Shown here piece by piece: positions 7,957-17,443 of a stretch of DNA of 36,314 nt. The stretch spans positions 1 to 36,314 of the forward strand of contig NZ_CAUCSQ010000043.1 in NCBI RefSeq assembly GCF_958445495.1, in the 5' to 3' direction. The position numbers were made by a program, and so were the translations under genes. Below the pieces are notes generated by a model, which was not told the DNA's origin, ran no database searches, and saw only the letters and a list, made by a program, of their open reading frames with translations. Each line of letters begins with the position of its first letter. Position 1 is the first letter of the stretch. The DNA is from an uncultured Bacteroides sp. Its GTDB lineage: Bacteria; Bacteroidota; Bacteroidia; Bacteroidales; Bacteroidaceae.

Positions 7957-8325
7957 AATGAAAATGATAAAAAATAAATAAATGAATAAAACTCTCTGGA
8001 TAGATGGCTACTAATAAAAGGATTAAAACGACAGAGAGTTTACAAAAGCGTCTTTTCAACGGAAGTAAAAACCTTGTAATAGAAATCGAGAAACTAATGC
8101 TCCATCAATCCGCAACAAAGAAAGGAATAATTTTTGAAATGACCATCTTTTTGGAGGTTTTATTTGCGGGATATCGGAAAAAAGTCCTTTTCTTTTCCTT
8201 CAAAGGAAGAAAAAGTCTTGGAAGGGCGAGGACGGGATATCTGGGGCAGGCAGGTTTGCGGCTCCTTTTCTTCTGCTGATGCGTGAGGGATAGGAGGCAT
8301 TTGCTGAAATAAATCTGCAATGTCT
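7957..8325. other. Intergenic region between the RRM gene and tig
   Basis: No gene is supported in this stretch. It contains the leader of the leftward RRM gene, with an inverted repeat at 7989-8041, then a purine-rich and unstructured segment to the tig promoter. Short open frames on both strands here have no family resemblance. Confidence 0.6.
7989..8041 (-). promoter_or_regulatory. Inverted repeat upstream of the RRM gene
   Basis: A perfect 10-bp inverted repeat (AAACTCTCTG at 7989-7998 with CAGAGAGTTT at 8032-8041) with a 33-base spacer lies 33-85 bases before the RRM gene start. It may be a leader RNA hairpin or an operator. No T-run follows, so it is not a terminator. Confidence 0.45.
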
Positions 8326-8356
8326 TTTGAAATTTGAAAGATTAGCACTAATTTTG
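8326..8356 (+). promoter_or_regulatory. tig promoter
   Basis: TTTG at 8326-8329 and TAATTTTG at 8349-8356 are separated by 19 bases, a full match to the Bacteroides housekeeping promoter. The start point would be near 8363, about 45 bases before the trigger factor ATG. Confidence 0.8.
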
Positions 8357-8407
8357 CACCCTCTTTGAGTATAGAACAAAGTATAAATCAAATAAATAAT
8401 TGTCAGA

Positions 8408-9763
8408 ATGAACGTTTCATTACAAAACATTGACAAAGTAAGCGCAGAGCTTACTGTAAAGCTTGAGAAAGCCGATTATCAGGAGAAAGTAGACAAAGAG
8501 TTGAAATCACTCCGCCAAAAGGTGCAGATGCCCGGATTCCGTAAAGGTATGGTTCCGATGAGTCTTGTGAAAAAGATGTATGGCAAGTCGGTAATTGCGG
8601 AAGTAGTGAATAAAACACTGCAGGAAGCTGTTTACAATTATATTAAGGAGAATAAGGTGAATGCGTTGAGCGAACCGTTGCCTAATGAAGAAAAGCAACA
8701 GGATATCGACTTCGATAGGATGGATGAATTCGAATTCGTGTTTGATATTGCTTTGGCGCCTGAATTTAAAGTGGAAGTAAGCGATAAGGATAAGGTCGAT
8801 TATTATACGATTGAAGTATCTGAAGAGATGGTTGAAAACCAGGTGAAGATGTACACTCAACGCACTGGTAAATATGACAAGGTGGATGCTTACGAAGATA
8901 ATGATATGCTGAAAGGTTTGTTGGCGCAGTTGGATGATGAGGGTAACACGAAAGAAGGCGGCATTCAGGTGGAAGGAGCCGTATTGATGCCTTCTTATAT
9001 GAAGAATGATGAACAGAAAGCTGTGTTTGCCAATGCGAAAGTGAATGACGTGCTGGTATTCAACCCGAATGTAGCTTATGACGGTCATGCTGCCGAACTG
9101 GGCTCTTTGTTGAAGATTGACAAGGAAATCGCTAAGGATGTGAAGTCCGATTTCAGTTTCCAGGTAGAGGAGATTACCCGTTTTGTTCCGGGAGAATTGA
9201 CACAGGAAGTATTCGACCAGGCATTTGGTGAGGGTGTCGTGAAGACGGAAGAAGAATTCCGTGCCAAGATTAAGGAAGAGATTGCTGCAAGGTTTGTTGC
9301 GGACAGTGACTATAAGTTCTTGATTGATGTGCGTAAGATACTGATGGAGAAAGTGGGTAAGCTGGAATTCCCGGATGCATTGTTGAAACGTATCATGTTG
9401 CTGAACAATGAAGAGAAAGGCGAGGAATTTGTCGCTGAAAATTACGATAAGAGCATTGAGGAATTGACTTGGCATCTGATTAAAGAGCAATTGGTGGAGG
9501 CGAACAACATCAAAGTGGAACAGAGCGATGTGCTGGATATGGCAAAAGAGACGGCGAAGGCTCAGTTTGCCCAATATGGCATGTTGTCCGTACCTGGCGA
9601 TGTGCTGGATAATTACGCGCAGGAGATGTTGAAGAAGAAAGAGAATGTCAACAATCTCGTAAGCCGTGTGGTGGAGACGAGACTGGCTGCCGCTTTGAAG
9701 ACGCAGGTTACTTTGGAGAACAAGAATGTTTCTATCGAAGAATTCAATAAGATGTTTGAATAA
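8408..9763 (+). CDS. tig: Trigger factor, ribosome-associated chaperone
   Basis: A 451-residue chaperone that meets nascent chains at the ribosome exit tunnel. The N-terminal ribosome-binding signature is present as PGFRKGMVP (about residues 43-51). A long helical C-terminal domain follows from about residue 260. The middle region (about 150-250), where many trigger factors have an FKBP-type prolyl isomerase domain, shows no clear FKBP hallmark, so isomerase activity is doubtful. The gene has its own promoter and is followed by a terminator. It lies before clpP-clpX, the tig-clpP-clpX order seen in many bacteria. Confidence 0.93.
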   Translation: MNVSLQNIDKVSAELTVKLEKADYQEKVDKELKSLRQKVQMPGFRKGMVPMSLVKKMYGKSVIAEVVNKTLQEAVYNYIKENKVNALSEPLPNEEKQQDIDFDRMDEFEFVFDIALAPEFKVEVSDKDKVDYYTIEVSEEMVENQVKMYTQRTGKYDKVDAYEDNDMLKGLLAQLDDEGNTKEGGIQVEGAVLMPSYMKNDEQKAVFANAKVNDVLVFNPNVAYDGHAAELGSLLKIDKEIAKDVKSDFSFQVEEITRFVPGELTQEVFDQAFGEGVVKTEEEFRAKIKEEIAARFVADSDYKFLIDVRKILMEKVGKLEFPDALLKRIMLLNNEEKGEEFVAENYDKSIEELTWHLIKEQLVEANNIKVEQSDVLDMAKETAKAQFAQYGMLSVPGDVLDNYAQEMLKKKENVNNLVSRVVETRLAAALKTQVTLENKNVSIEEFNKMFE

Positions 9764-9795
9764 TCGTTTGGTTGAATAGTATATAAAGCCACAGG

Positions 9796-9836
9796 AACAC
9801 AGAGTTTTTATAAAATTATAACTCTGTGTTTTTTTG
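9796..9836 (+). terminator. Terminator after tig
   Basis: An 11-bp stem (AACACAGAGTT at 9796-9806 with AACTCTGTGTT at 9820-9830) is followed by T residues. It separates tig transcription from clpPX. A weak promoter-like TTTG, 20 bases, TTTCTTTG follows it. Confidence 0.85.
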
Positions 9837-9905
9837 TGTCTCTGTATTCTTTTTCGTTTCTTTGTACCTGCATTTGTTTTTAATTAATAAGAAAGGGACA
9901 ATAAC

Positions 9906-10568
9906 ATGGATGATTTTAGAAAATATGCAACCAGTCATTTGGGCATGAACGGTAGAGTACTTGACGATGTGATTAAATCGCAAGCCGGGTATTTGAATCC
10001 CTATATTTTGGAAGAAAGACAGTTGAACGTGACTCAACTTGACGTTTTTTCCCGTTTGATGATGGACCGTATTATTTTTCTGGGTACTCAGATTGACGAT
10101 TATACGGCAAATACTCTTCAGGCACAGTTGCTTTATCTGGATTCTGTCGATCCGGGTAAGGATATTTCTATTTATATCAATTCTCCGGGCGGAAGTGTAT
10201 ATGCCGGACTGGGCATTTATGATACCATGCAGTTCATCTCAAGTGATGTCGCTACCATCTGTACCGGTATGGCTGCTTCGATGGCTGCCGTTTTGCTGGT
10301 TGCCGGCAAGGAAGGCAAACGTTCCGCATTGCCGCATTCGCGCGTGATGATTCACCAGCCGATGGGCGGCGCGCAGGGACAGGCTTCGGATATTGAGATT
10401 ACCGCCCGTGAAATTCAGAAATTGAAGAAAGAACTTTATACGATTATCGCCGACCATTCGCATACTGACTTCGATAAGGTATGGGCGGATTCGGACCGTG
10501 ACTATTGGATGACCGCACAGGAAGCGAAAGAGTACGGTATGATTGATGAAGTATTGATTAAAAAATAA
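9906..10568 (+). CDS. clpP: ATP-dependent Clp protease proteolytic subunit
   Basis: A 220-residue serine protease that forms the barrel of ClpXP. The catalytic triad is visible: Ser125 in GMAASMAA, His150 in MIHQPMGG and Asp199 in SDRDYWM. The N-terminus is about 28 residues longer than the mature E. coli numbering, which suggests a propeptide or an N-terminal extension. clpX starts 2 bases after its stop, so the two subunits are co-expressed. Confidence 0.97.
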   Translation: MDDFRKYATSHLGMNGRVLDDVIKSQAGYLNPYILEERQLNVTQLDVFSRLMMDRIIFLGTQIDDYTANTLQAQLLYLDSVDPGKDISIYINSPGGSVYAGLGIYDTMQFISSDVATICTGMAASMAAVLLVAGKEGKRSALPHSRVMIHQPMGGAQGQASDIEITAREIQKLKKELYTIIADHSHTDFDKVWADSDRDYWMTAQEAKEYGMIDEVLIKK

Positions 10569-10570
10569 AG

Positions 10571-11815
10571 ATGGCTGATTCAAAAACAAAGAAAAGGTGT
10601 AGCTTTTGCGGCCGGTCGGAGAATGAAGTCGGTTTTCTGATTACGGGGATGAACGGTTACATCTGTGATAGTTGCGCTACTCAGGCTTATGAGATTACCC
10701 AGGAGGCGTTGGGGGAAAATAGGAAAAGCGCCGGAGCTACCAAGCTTAACTTAAAGGAACTGCCCAAACCGGTGGAAATCAAGAAATTCCTCGACCAGTA
10801 TGTAATCGGACAGGACGATGCGAAACGTTTCCTTTCCGTATCGGTCTACAATCATTATAAGCGTTTGTTGCAAAAGGACAGCGGTGACGATGTGGAGATT
10901 GAAAAATCAAACATCATTATGGTAGGCAGCACGGGGACGGGAAAAACGTTGCTGGCACGTACTATCGCCAAATTGCTTCATGTCCCGTTCACTATTGTGG
11001 ATGCTACGGTGCTGACGGAAGCAGGATACGTGGGAGAGGATATCGAGAGTATCTTGACCCGTTTGCTCCAGGTGGCGGACTATAATGTGCCGGAGGCTGA
11101 ACAGGGAATCGTGTTTATTGACGAAATCGACAAGATTGCCCGTAAGGGGGACAATCCTTCCATTACCCGTGACGTAAGCGGCGAGGGGGTGCAGCAAGGA
11201 TTGTTGAAATTGCTTGAAGGTTCTGTGGTGAATGTCCCTCCCCAGGGAGGCCGCAAACATCCCGACCAGAAGATGATTCCGGTGAACACCAAGAATATCC
11301 TGTTTATCTGCGGCGGCGCTTTTGACGGAATTGAAAAGAAGATTGCACAACGGCTGAATACGCATGTTGTCGGTTATACGGCTTCGCAGAAAACGGCGAT
11401 GATAGATAAAAACAACATGATGCAGTATATCGCCCCGCAGGATTTGAAATCGTTCGGCTTGATTCCCGAAATCATCGGGCGTCTTCCCGTATTGACTTAC
11501 CTGAATCCTTTGGACCGTAACGCGCTTCGCGCCATTCTGACCGAACCCAAGAACTCGATTATCAAGCAGTATGTCAAATTGTTCGAGATGGACGGAATCA
11601 AACTGACATTTGAAGATTCCGTTTTCGAGTATATCGTGGACAAGGCTGTAGAGTATAAGCTGGGTGCACGGGGATTGCGGTCTATTGTGGAGACAATCAT
11701 GATGGATGTCATGTTTGAAATCCCTTCGGAGGATAAGAAAGAGTATGAAGTGACGCTGGATTATGCAAAGGTACAACTGGAAAAGGCGAACATGGCAAGG
11801 CTTCAAACAGCTTAA
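10571..11815 (+). CDS. clpX: Clp protease ATP-binding subunit ClpX
   Basis: A 414-residue AAA+ unfoldase that feeds substrates to ClpP. The N-terminal zinc-binding domain has cysteines 10, 13, 32 and 35. Walker A is GSTGTGKT (residues 119-126) and Walker B is VFIDEIDKIA (near 181-190). The loop that docks on ClpP, IGF in E. coli, reads VGY here (residues 267-269). The substrate pore loop GYVGED is intact. It lies 2 bases after clpP and no clear terminator follows. Confidence 0.97.
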   Translation: MADSKTKKRCSFCGRSENEVGFLITGMNGYICDSCATQAYEITQEALGENRKSAGATKLNLKELPKPVEIKKFLDQYVIGQDDAKRFLSVSVYNHYKRLLQKDSGDDVEIEKSNIIMVGSTGTGKTLLARTIAKLLHVPFTIVDATVLTEAGYVGEDIESILTRLLQVADYNVPEAEQGIVFIDEIDKIARKGDNPSITRDVSGEGVQQGLLKLLEGSVVNVPPQGGRKHPDQKMIPVNTKNILFICGGAFDGIEKKIAQRLNTHVVGYTASQKTAMIDKNNMMQYIAPQDLKSFGLIPEIIGRLPVLTYLNPLDRNALRAILTEPKNSIIKQYVKLFEMDGIKLTFEDSVFEYIVDKAVEYKLGARGLRSIVETIMMDVMFEIPSEDKKEYEVTLDYAKVQLEKANMARLQTA

Positions 11816-11883
11816 AATCAAAAGGTAAAGAGGTTGTAAATGATTGTTTCTGTTTTTTCTTGAAAATATTAGTCGCATTTTGC

Positions 11884-11913
11884 TTGGTAATTACGAAGTT
11901 GTTTATAACTTTG
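11884..11913 (+). promoter_or_regulatory. recQ promoter
   Basis: TTG at 11884-11886, a 19-base spacer and TAACTTTG at 11906-11913 match the Bacteroides promoter. The predicted start near 11920 lies after an upstream in-frame start at 11915, which supports the ATG at 11984 for RecQ. Confidence 0.7.
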
Positions 11914-11983
11914 TTTGGCTCTCTTGAAGAAGAGAACATACTTGAAGTTAAACCATGAACTGAATAAAACAACCTTAGTTAAG

Positions 11984-14164
11984 ATGGCAGGGAAGATTAA
12001 TTTAACAGATGAACTGAAAAAGTATTTCGGATTTAATAAGTTCAAGGGAAACCAGGAAGCGATCATTAATAACTTGCTCGATGGTAAAGATACCTTTGTA
12101 CTGATGCCTACCGGTGGCGGGAAATCTTTATGCTATCAGCTACCTTCGGTCTTGATGGAAGGTACGGCAATCGTAATTTCTCCGCTCATTGCGTTGATGA
12201 AGAATCAAGTGGATGCAATGCGCAATTTCAGTGAAGAAGATGGCGTCGCCCATTTTATCAATTCTTCATTAAATAAAGGCGCGATAGACCAAGTGAGGTC
12301 GGACATCCTTGCCGGAAAGACAAAATTGCTATATGTAGCGCCGGAGTCGCTGACGAAAGAAGAAAACGTAGAGTTTTTGCGTTCGGTAAAGATTTCGTTC
12401 TATGCAGTGGATGAAGCTCACTGTATTTCTGAATGGGGCCATGACTTTCGACCGGAATACCGGCGGATTCGCCCTATTATCAATGAAATAGGTAAAGCTC
12501 CGTTGATTGCGCTTACCGCAACGGCGACACCGAAGGTGCAGCATGATATCCAGAAAAATCTGGGAATGGTAGATGCTCAAGTCTTCAAATCTTCGTTCAA
12601 CCGTCCGAACCTTTATTATGAGGTACGTGCGAAGACCGCTAATATTGACAGGGATATTATCAAGTTTATCAAAAACAATCCGGAGAAATCGGGCATTATC
12701 TATTGCCTTAGCCGGAAAAAAGTGGAGGAACTTGCTGAAATCCTGCAGGCAAACGGTATCAATGCGCGTCCTTATCATGCTGGAATGGATTCGTTGACCA
12801 GGACCAAGAATCAGGATGATTTCCTGATGGAAAAAGTGGACGTTATTGTAGCGACTATCGCTTTCGGTATGGGAATTGACAAGCCGGACGTGAGGTTCGT
12901 GATTCACTACGATATTCCAAAGAGTCTGGAAGGGTATTACCAGGAGACCGGGCGCGCCGGTAGAGATGGCGGTGAAGGTCAGTGCATAACCTTTTATACA
13001 AACAAAGACTTGCAGAAACTGGAAAAGTTCATGCAAGGAAAACCTGTGGCAGAGCAGGAAATTGGCAAGCAGCTTCTGTTGGAAACCGCTGCTTATGCCG
13101 AATCTTCCGTATGCCGACGCAAGACGTTGCTGCATTATTTCGGTGAAGAATATACGGAAGAAAATTGTGGAAATTGTGACAACTGTTTAAACCCTAAAAA
13201 ACAAGTGGAGGCTCAAGAGTTATTGTGTGCCGTGATTGAAGCGATTATCGCGGTGAAAGAAAATTTTAAGGCAGATTATATTATAGACATACTACAAGGT
13301 AAAGAAACTTCCGAAGTACAGGCGCATTTGCATGAAGACCTCGAAGTCTTCGGCTCTGGTATGGGTGAAGAGGATAAGACATGGAACGCAGTGATTCGTC
13401 AGGCGCTGATTGCAGGTTACTTGAGCAAAGATGTGGAGCATTACGGACTCCTGAAAGTGACGGAGGAAGGACATAAGTTCCTGAAGAGACCGAAGTCATT
13501 CAAGATTACCGAGGACAACGATTTCGAAGAGACGGAAGAAGAAGTTCCGGCACGCGGCGGTGGCTCCTGTGCAGTAGACCCGGCTCTTTATTCCATGTTG
13601 AAGGACTTGCGGAAGAAACTCTCGAAGAAACTGGAAGTACCGCCTTATGTGATCTTCCAGGACCCGTCTTTGGAAGCAATGGCTACCATTTATCCGGTGA
13701 CATTGGACGAGTTGCAGAATATACCTGGCGTAGGTGCCGGAAAAGCAAAACGTTATGGTGAAGAGTTCTGTAAATTAATCAAACGCCACTGTGAAGAGAA
13801 TGAGATAGAACGTCCGGAAGACCTGCGGGTACGTACGGTTGCCAATAAATCTAAGATGAAGGTAGCTATTATTCAGGCTATCGACCGTAAAGTGGCGTTA
13901 GATGATATCGCTCTTTCCAAAGGGATTGAATTTGGTGAACTGTTGGACGAGGTAGAAGCGATCGTTTATTCGGGAACCAAACTGAATATAGATTACTTCC
14001 TGGAAGAAATCATGGATGAAGATCATATGCTTGATATCTACGATTATTTCAAGGAATCTACCACTGATAAGATTGATGATGCGCTTGACGAATTAGGCGA
14101 TGACTTCACGGAAGAGGAAGTTCGTTTGGTACGTATTAAGTTCATCTCTGAAATGGCTAATTAA
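11984..14164 (+). CDS. recQ: ATP-dependent DNA helicase RecQ
   Basis: A 726-residue superfamily 2 helicase that unwinds DNA 3' to 5' in recombination and repair. Walker A is MPTGGGKS (residues 41-48), and the DEAH box is VDEAHCISEWGHDFRPEYR. Motif VI reads YYQETGRAGRDG. The RecQ zinc site follows (CRRKTLLHYFG, then CGNCDNC). An HRDC domain lies around residues 530-620. The C-terminal tail of about 90 acidic residues goes beyond the E. coli RecQ plan. An in-frame upstream start would begin before the predicted transcription start, so I reject it. Confidence 0.94.
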   Translation: MAGKINLTDELKKYFGFNKFKGNQEAIINNLLDGKDTFVLMPTGGGKSLCYQLPSVLMEGTAIVISPLIALMKNQVDAMRNFSEEDGVAHFINSSLNKGAIDQVRSDILAGKTKLLYVAPESLTKEENVEFLRSVKISFYAVDEAHCISEWGHDFRPEYRRIRPIINEIGKAPLIALTATATPKVQHDIQKNLGMVDAQVFKSSFNRPNLYYEVRAKTANIDRDIIKFIKNNPEKSGIIYCLSRKKVEELAEILQANGINARPYHAGMDSLTRTKNQDDFLMEKVDVIVATIAFGMGIDKPDVRFVIHYDIPKSLEGYYQETGRAGRDGGEGQCITFYTNKDLQKLEKFMQGKPVAEQEIGKQLLLETAAYAESSVCRRKTLLHYFGEEYTEENCGNCDNCLNPKKQVEAQELLCAVIEAIIAVKENFKADYIIDILQGKETSEVQAHLHEDLEVFGSGMGEEDKTWNAVIRQALIAGYLSKDVEHYGLLKVTEEGHKFLKRPKSFKITEDNDFEETEEEVPARGGGSCAVDPALYSMLKDLRKKLSKKLEVPPYVIFQDPSLEAMATIYPVTLDELQNIPGVGAGKAKRYGEEFCKLIKRHCEENEIERPEDLRVRTVANKSKMKVAIIQAIDRKVALDDIALSKGIEFGELLDEVEAIVYSGTKLNIDYFLEEIMDEDHMLDIYDYFKESTTDKIDDALDELGDDFTEEEVRLVRIKFISEMAN

Positions 14165-14213
14165 AAAAGCGAAAAAAATAGGCGTGCAGGTATGCGGTTT
14201 TGAATAAAAACCG

Positions 14214-14221
14214 TATATTTG
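14214..14221 (+). promoter_or_regulatory. guaB promoter -7 box
   Basis: TATATTTG matches TAnnTTTG 29 bases before the guaB ATG. No clear -33 box is present at normal spacing. The sequence TGCAGG..TGCACGC around it carries repeated TGCA motifs of unknown meaning. Confidence 0.55.
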
Positions 14222-14250
14222 CACGCAATAATTTTTAAACGCATAGCCCT

Positions 14251-15729
14251 ATGTCATTTATTGCTGATAAGATTGTAATGGACGGGTTGACTTACGACGA
14301 CGTATTGTTAATCCCCGCTTATTCTGAAGTTTTACCGCGTACTGTCGATCTCACGACTAAGTTTTCAAGAAACATCGAGTTAAAAATTCCTTTTGTGACG
14401 GCTGCCATGGATACGGTTACCGAGGCGAAAATGGCTATTGCCATTGCTCGTGAAGGCGGTATCGGCGTGATTCACAAAAATATGTCTATCGAGGAACAGG
14501 CAAGGCAGGTCGCCATTGTGAAACGTGCGGAAAACGGTATGATTTATGACCCTGTGACGATAAAGAGGGGCTCTACCGTTCGTGATGCTTTGGATATCAT
14601 GGCTGATTATAAAATCGGCGGTATCCCTGTGGTGGATGATGAAGGTTATCTGGTAGGTATTGTCACTAACAGGGATTTGCGTTTTGAAAGAGATATGGCA
14701 AAGCATATCGACCTTGTCATGACTCCGAAAGAAAGACTGGTTACGACCAATCAGTCCACTGATTTGGAATCTGCAGCACAAATCCTTCAAAAACATAAGA
14801 TTGAGAAGCTCCCCATTGTCGGAAAAGACGGGAAATTGATTGGTCTGGTTACTTATAAGGACATCACAAAGGCAAAGGATAAACCGATGGCTTGTAAAGA
14901 TGCCAAAGGACGTTTGCGTGTAGCTGCCGGCGTGGGAGTGACAGCGGATACTTTAGACCGTATGCAGGCTTTGGTGGATGCAGGTGCGGATGCCATTGTC
15001 ATTGATACGGCTCATGGACATTCCATGTATGTGATTGAGAAATTGAAAGAGGCGAAGAAACGTTTTCCGGATATTGACATCGTAGTCGGTAATATTGCGA
15101 CCGGAGAGGCTGCGAAGGCGTTGGTGGAAGCGGGTGCTGATGCTGTGAAAGTAGGTATCGGTCCGGGTTCTATCTGTACGACCCGTGTCGTTGCCGGCGT
15201 AGGCGTTCCGCAGTTGTCGGCTGTGTACGATGTGGCGAAAGCGCTGGAAGGTACGGGAATTCCTCTGATTGCAGACGGCGGGTTGCGCTATTCCGGGGAT
15301 GTCGTAAAAGCGTTGGCTGCCGGCGGATACAGCGTTATGATTGGGTCTTTGGTGGCCGGTACGGAAGAGTCGCCGGGAGATACAATCATCTTCAATGGAC
15401 GTAAATTTAAATCATACCGCGGCATGGGTTCTTTGGAGGCTATGGAAAATGGTTCGAAAGACCGTTATTTCCAGAGCGGGACTGCCGATGTGAAAAAACT
15501 CGTTCCGGAAGGTATTGCAGCCCGTGTACCTTATAAAGGCACGCTTTACGAAGTCATTTATCAGTTGACCGGCGGTTTGCGTGCCGGTATGGGATATTGC
15601 GGCGCCGCAAATATTGAAAAGCTTCATGATGCCAAGTTCACCCGCATTACCAATGCCGGTGTAATGGAAAGCCATCCGCACGACGTAACGATTACGAGCG
15701 AATCGCCCAACTATAGCCGTCCGGAATAA
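14251..15729 (+). CDS. guaB: IMP dehydrogenase
   Basis: A 492-residue enzyme that oxidises IMP to XMP with NAD, the committed step to GMP. The catalytic cysteine is Cys309 in GPGSICTTRVVAGVG. Two CBS domains are inserted at about residues 95-215 (around IGGIPVVDDEGYLVGIVTNRD and IEKLPIVGKDGKLIGL), which regulate the enzyme through purine nucleotides in other bacteria. The active-site flap has RGMGS after the KFKSY stretch. Length is typical. It has its own -7 box and a likely terminator behind it. Confidence 0.97.
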   Translation: MSFIADKIVMDGLTYDDVLLIPAYSEVLPRTVDLTTKFSRNIELKIPFVTAAMDTVTEAKMAIAIAREGGIGVIHKNMSIEEQARQVAIVKRAENGMIYDPVTIKRGSTVRDALDIMADYKIGGIPVVDDEGYLVGIVTNRDLRFERDMAKHIDLVMTPKERLVTTNQSTDLESAAQILQKHKIEKLPIVGKDGKLIGLVTYKDITKAKDKPMACKDAKGRLRVAAGVGVTADTLDRMQALVDAGADAIVIDTAHGHSMYVIEKLKEAKKRFPDIDIVVGNIATGEAAKALVEAGADAVKVGIGPGSICTTRVVAGVGVPQLSAVYDVAKALEGTGIPLIADGGLRYSGDVVKALAAGGYSVMIGSLVAGTEESPGDTIIFNGRKFKSYRGMGSLEAMENGSKDRYFQSGTADVKKLVPEGIAARVPYKGTLYEVIYQLTGGLRAGMGYCGAANIEKLHDAKFTRITNAGVMESHPHDVTITSESPNYSRPE

Positions 15730-15780
15730 TAGAACGGGAAACCGGATAACATAGATATAAACGGTGAATTTTTAACGGTG

Positions 15781-15825
15781 AACGGTGAACAGGCTGTATG
15801 TTTGCTGCTCACCGTTTGTTGTTTG
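15781..15825 (+). terminator. Hairpin after guaB
   Basis: Arms AACGGTGAACAG (15781-15792) and CTGCTCACCGTT (15805-15816), with one unpaired base, are followed by a T/G-rich tract. The left arm is preceded by two more copies of AACGGTGAA, so this is also a short direct repeat. As a terminator it is moderate because the T-run is interrupted. Confidence 0.5.
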
Positions 15826-15875
15826 TCAATCATTATTTGCCGCTGCCATTTACTTTGTCGTATGGAAAATAAAAA

Positions 15876-17426
15876 ATGAGAATGAAAAGAAATCTGCTTA
15901 CGGGGTGGTTCTGTCTTTTGAGCTTTGTGGCTTTCGCGCAGGAAGAGCCGGTTTTGATGAGGATTAACGGGAAAGAAGTGCTTCGTTCCGAATTTGAGTA
16001 TTTCTATCGCCGTTATGCCGATAAAGCGGGTTCCGGGATTTCTCCTGAAAAGTACGCCGGGATTTTCATTCAATCCAAGCTGAGGGTTGAGGCGGCCAGA
16101 GCTGCAGGATTGGATACGGCTTCCGTTTTCCGCAGGCGGCAGGAAGAGTGGCGTGCCCGGTTGGTCGAATCTTATCTGACGGACAGGCAGGTGATGGACA
16201 GTTGCATGCGTGCCCTGTATCGAAACGGAGGGCTTCAGGAACTGGGTGAACAGGTGCAAGTCATGCAGGTTTTTAGGCGATTGCCGCAGACAATCACCCC
16301 CAGGCGTTTGGAGGAAGAAAAGAACCGGATGGATTCTATCCGGCAAATGATGAGGAAACAGCCGGATTCGGATTTTGCCCGTTGGGTACAATTGTATTCG
16401 GATGAAGTGGGCAGTAGGTGGGTGACCCGCCTCCAGACTACTGAAGAATTTGAGAAAGTCGCATTTTCTTTGGCAAAAGGAGAAATTTCCGAACCCTTTT
16501 TTACCCCTGAAGGGATTCATATCCTGAAAGTGACCGACCGGAAAGGGATGCCGGCGTATGAGGACGTTTATGATAAACTGGCGGAACGTTTGAGACGTGG
16601 AGAGAATTTGGATAAGAGCACGGAGGCCGTGGTGGACAGGCTGAAAAGAGAGTGGCGTTATGTTCCCGTCCGGGAGGGCATAGAGGAATTGTCAGCCAAA
16701 GGCAGGACGGGGCGAGTTTTGTTTACAATTGACGGGCAACCGTATTCCGGAGAGCTGTTCAGACAGTTTGCTGCTTCGCACCCTCAGGCATTGAAACGGC
16801 AGTTGGACGGGTTTATAGCTAAATCATTGCTGGATTATGAAGCCGGGAATCTGGAGCGGAAATACCCGGAAATTCGTTTTATTTTGCAGGAGGCTGCCGA
16901 GAATTACCTTGTTGCGGCGATAAACCGCCGGAAAATTGACTGGCCGGCAATGAACGACCGGGCAGGCCTGGCTACTTATTTTAAATTTCATACTTCGGAC
17001 TACCGTTGGGAACGTCCGCGATATAAAGGAATCGTCCTTCATTGTGCCGATAAAAAAACAGCCAGGCGGGCTAAAAAACTGTTGAAGAAAATACCGGAAG
17101 AGAAATGGGCGGAAGTGTTATGCCAAACTTTTAATACGTCCGGAGCGGAAAAGATAAAAGTCGAACAGGGAGTTTTTGCCGACGGGGATAATGAATATGT
17201 AGATAAACTGGTTTTCAAGAAAGGAGGATTTACCCCTTTAATGTCCTATCCTTTTACTGCTGTTGCCGGCAGGAAACAGAAAGGTCCGGATGATTATCGG
17301 GAAGTCATAGACCGGGTGCGGGAAGATTACCGGAACTATCTCGACATGTATTGGACGCGGGAATTAAAGGATTCGGCCAAGATTGAAATAGACCCGGAGG
17401 TTTTAAAAACCGTTAATAATAACTGA
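15876..17426 (+). CDS. Periplasmic parvulin-type peptidyl-prolyl isomerase
   Basis: A 516-residue exported protein of the SurA/PpiC type. An N-terminal signal peptide is visible (hydrophobic stretch ending SFVAFAQEE). A parvulin-like core lies at about residues 120-225 (SDFARWVQLYSDEVGSRW, then FTPEGIHILKVTDRKG). The C-terminal half (230-516) shows no family that I recognise and is basic. It is the first of three foldase-like genes followed by an OstA-like gene, so it probably helps outer-membrane proteins fold. A TTACTTTG -7-like box (15850-15857) precedes it. ATG at 15882 is an alternative start. Confidence 0.85.
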   Translation: MRMKRNLLTGWFCLLSFVAFAQEEPVLMRINGKEVLRSEFEYFYRRYADKAGSGISPEKYAGIFIQSKLRVEAARAAGLDTASVFRRRQEEWRARLVESYLTDRQVMDSCMRALYRNGGLQELGEQVQVMQVFRRLPQTITPRRLEEEKNRMDSIRQMMRKQPDSDFARWVQLYSDEVGSRWVTRLQTTEEFEKVAFSLAKGEISEPFFTPEGIHILKVTDRKGMPAYEDVYDKLAERLRRGENLDKSTEAVVDRLKREWRYVPVREGIEELSAKGRTGRVLFTIDGQPYSGELFRQFAASHPQALKRQLDGFIAKSLLDYEAGNLERKYPEIRFILQEAAENYLVAAINRRKIDWPAMNDRAGLATYFKFHTSDYRWERPRYKGIVLHCADKKTARRAKKLLKKIPEEKWAEVLCQTFNTSGAEKIKVEQGVFADGDNEYVDKLVFKKGGFTPLMSYPFTAVAGRKQKGPDDYREVIDRVREDYRNYLDMYWTRELKDSAKIEIDPEVLKTVNNN

Positions 17427-17443
17427 TGTAACCGATTATTCAC

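Noticed and set aside
8507..9574. 355-codon minus-strand frame inside tig
   Set aside because: Opposite-strand shadow of the trigger factor gene with biased composition (His, Phe, Leu) and no domain.
10907..11878. 323-codon minus-strand frame inside clpX
   Set aside because: Opposite-strand shadow of clpX; no domain and no promoter.
11915..11983. Upstream start for RecQ adding 23 residues
   Set aside because: It lies before the predicted transcription start and the added residues are not part of the family N-terminus.
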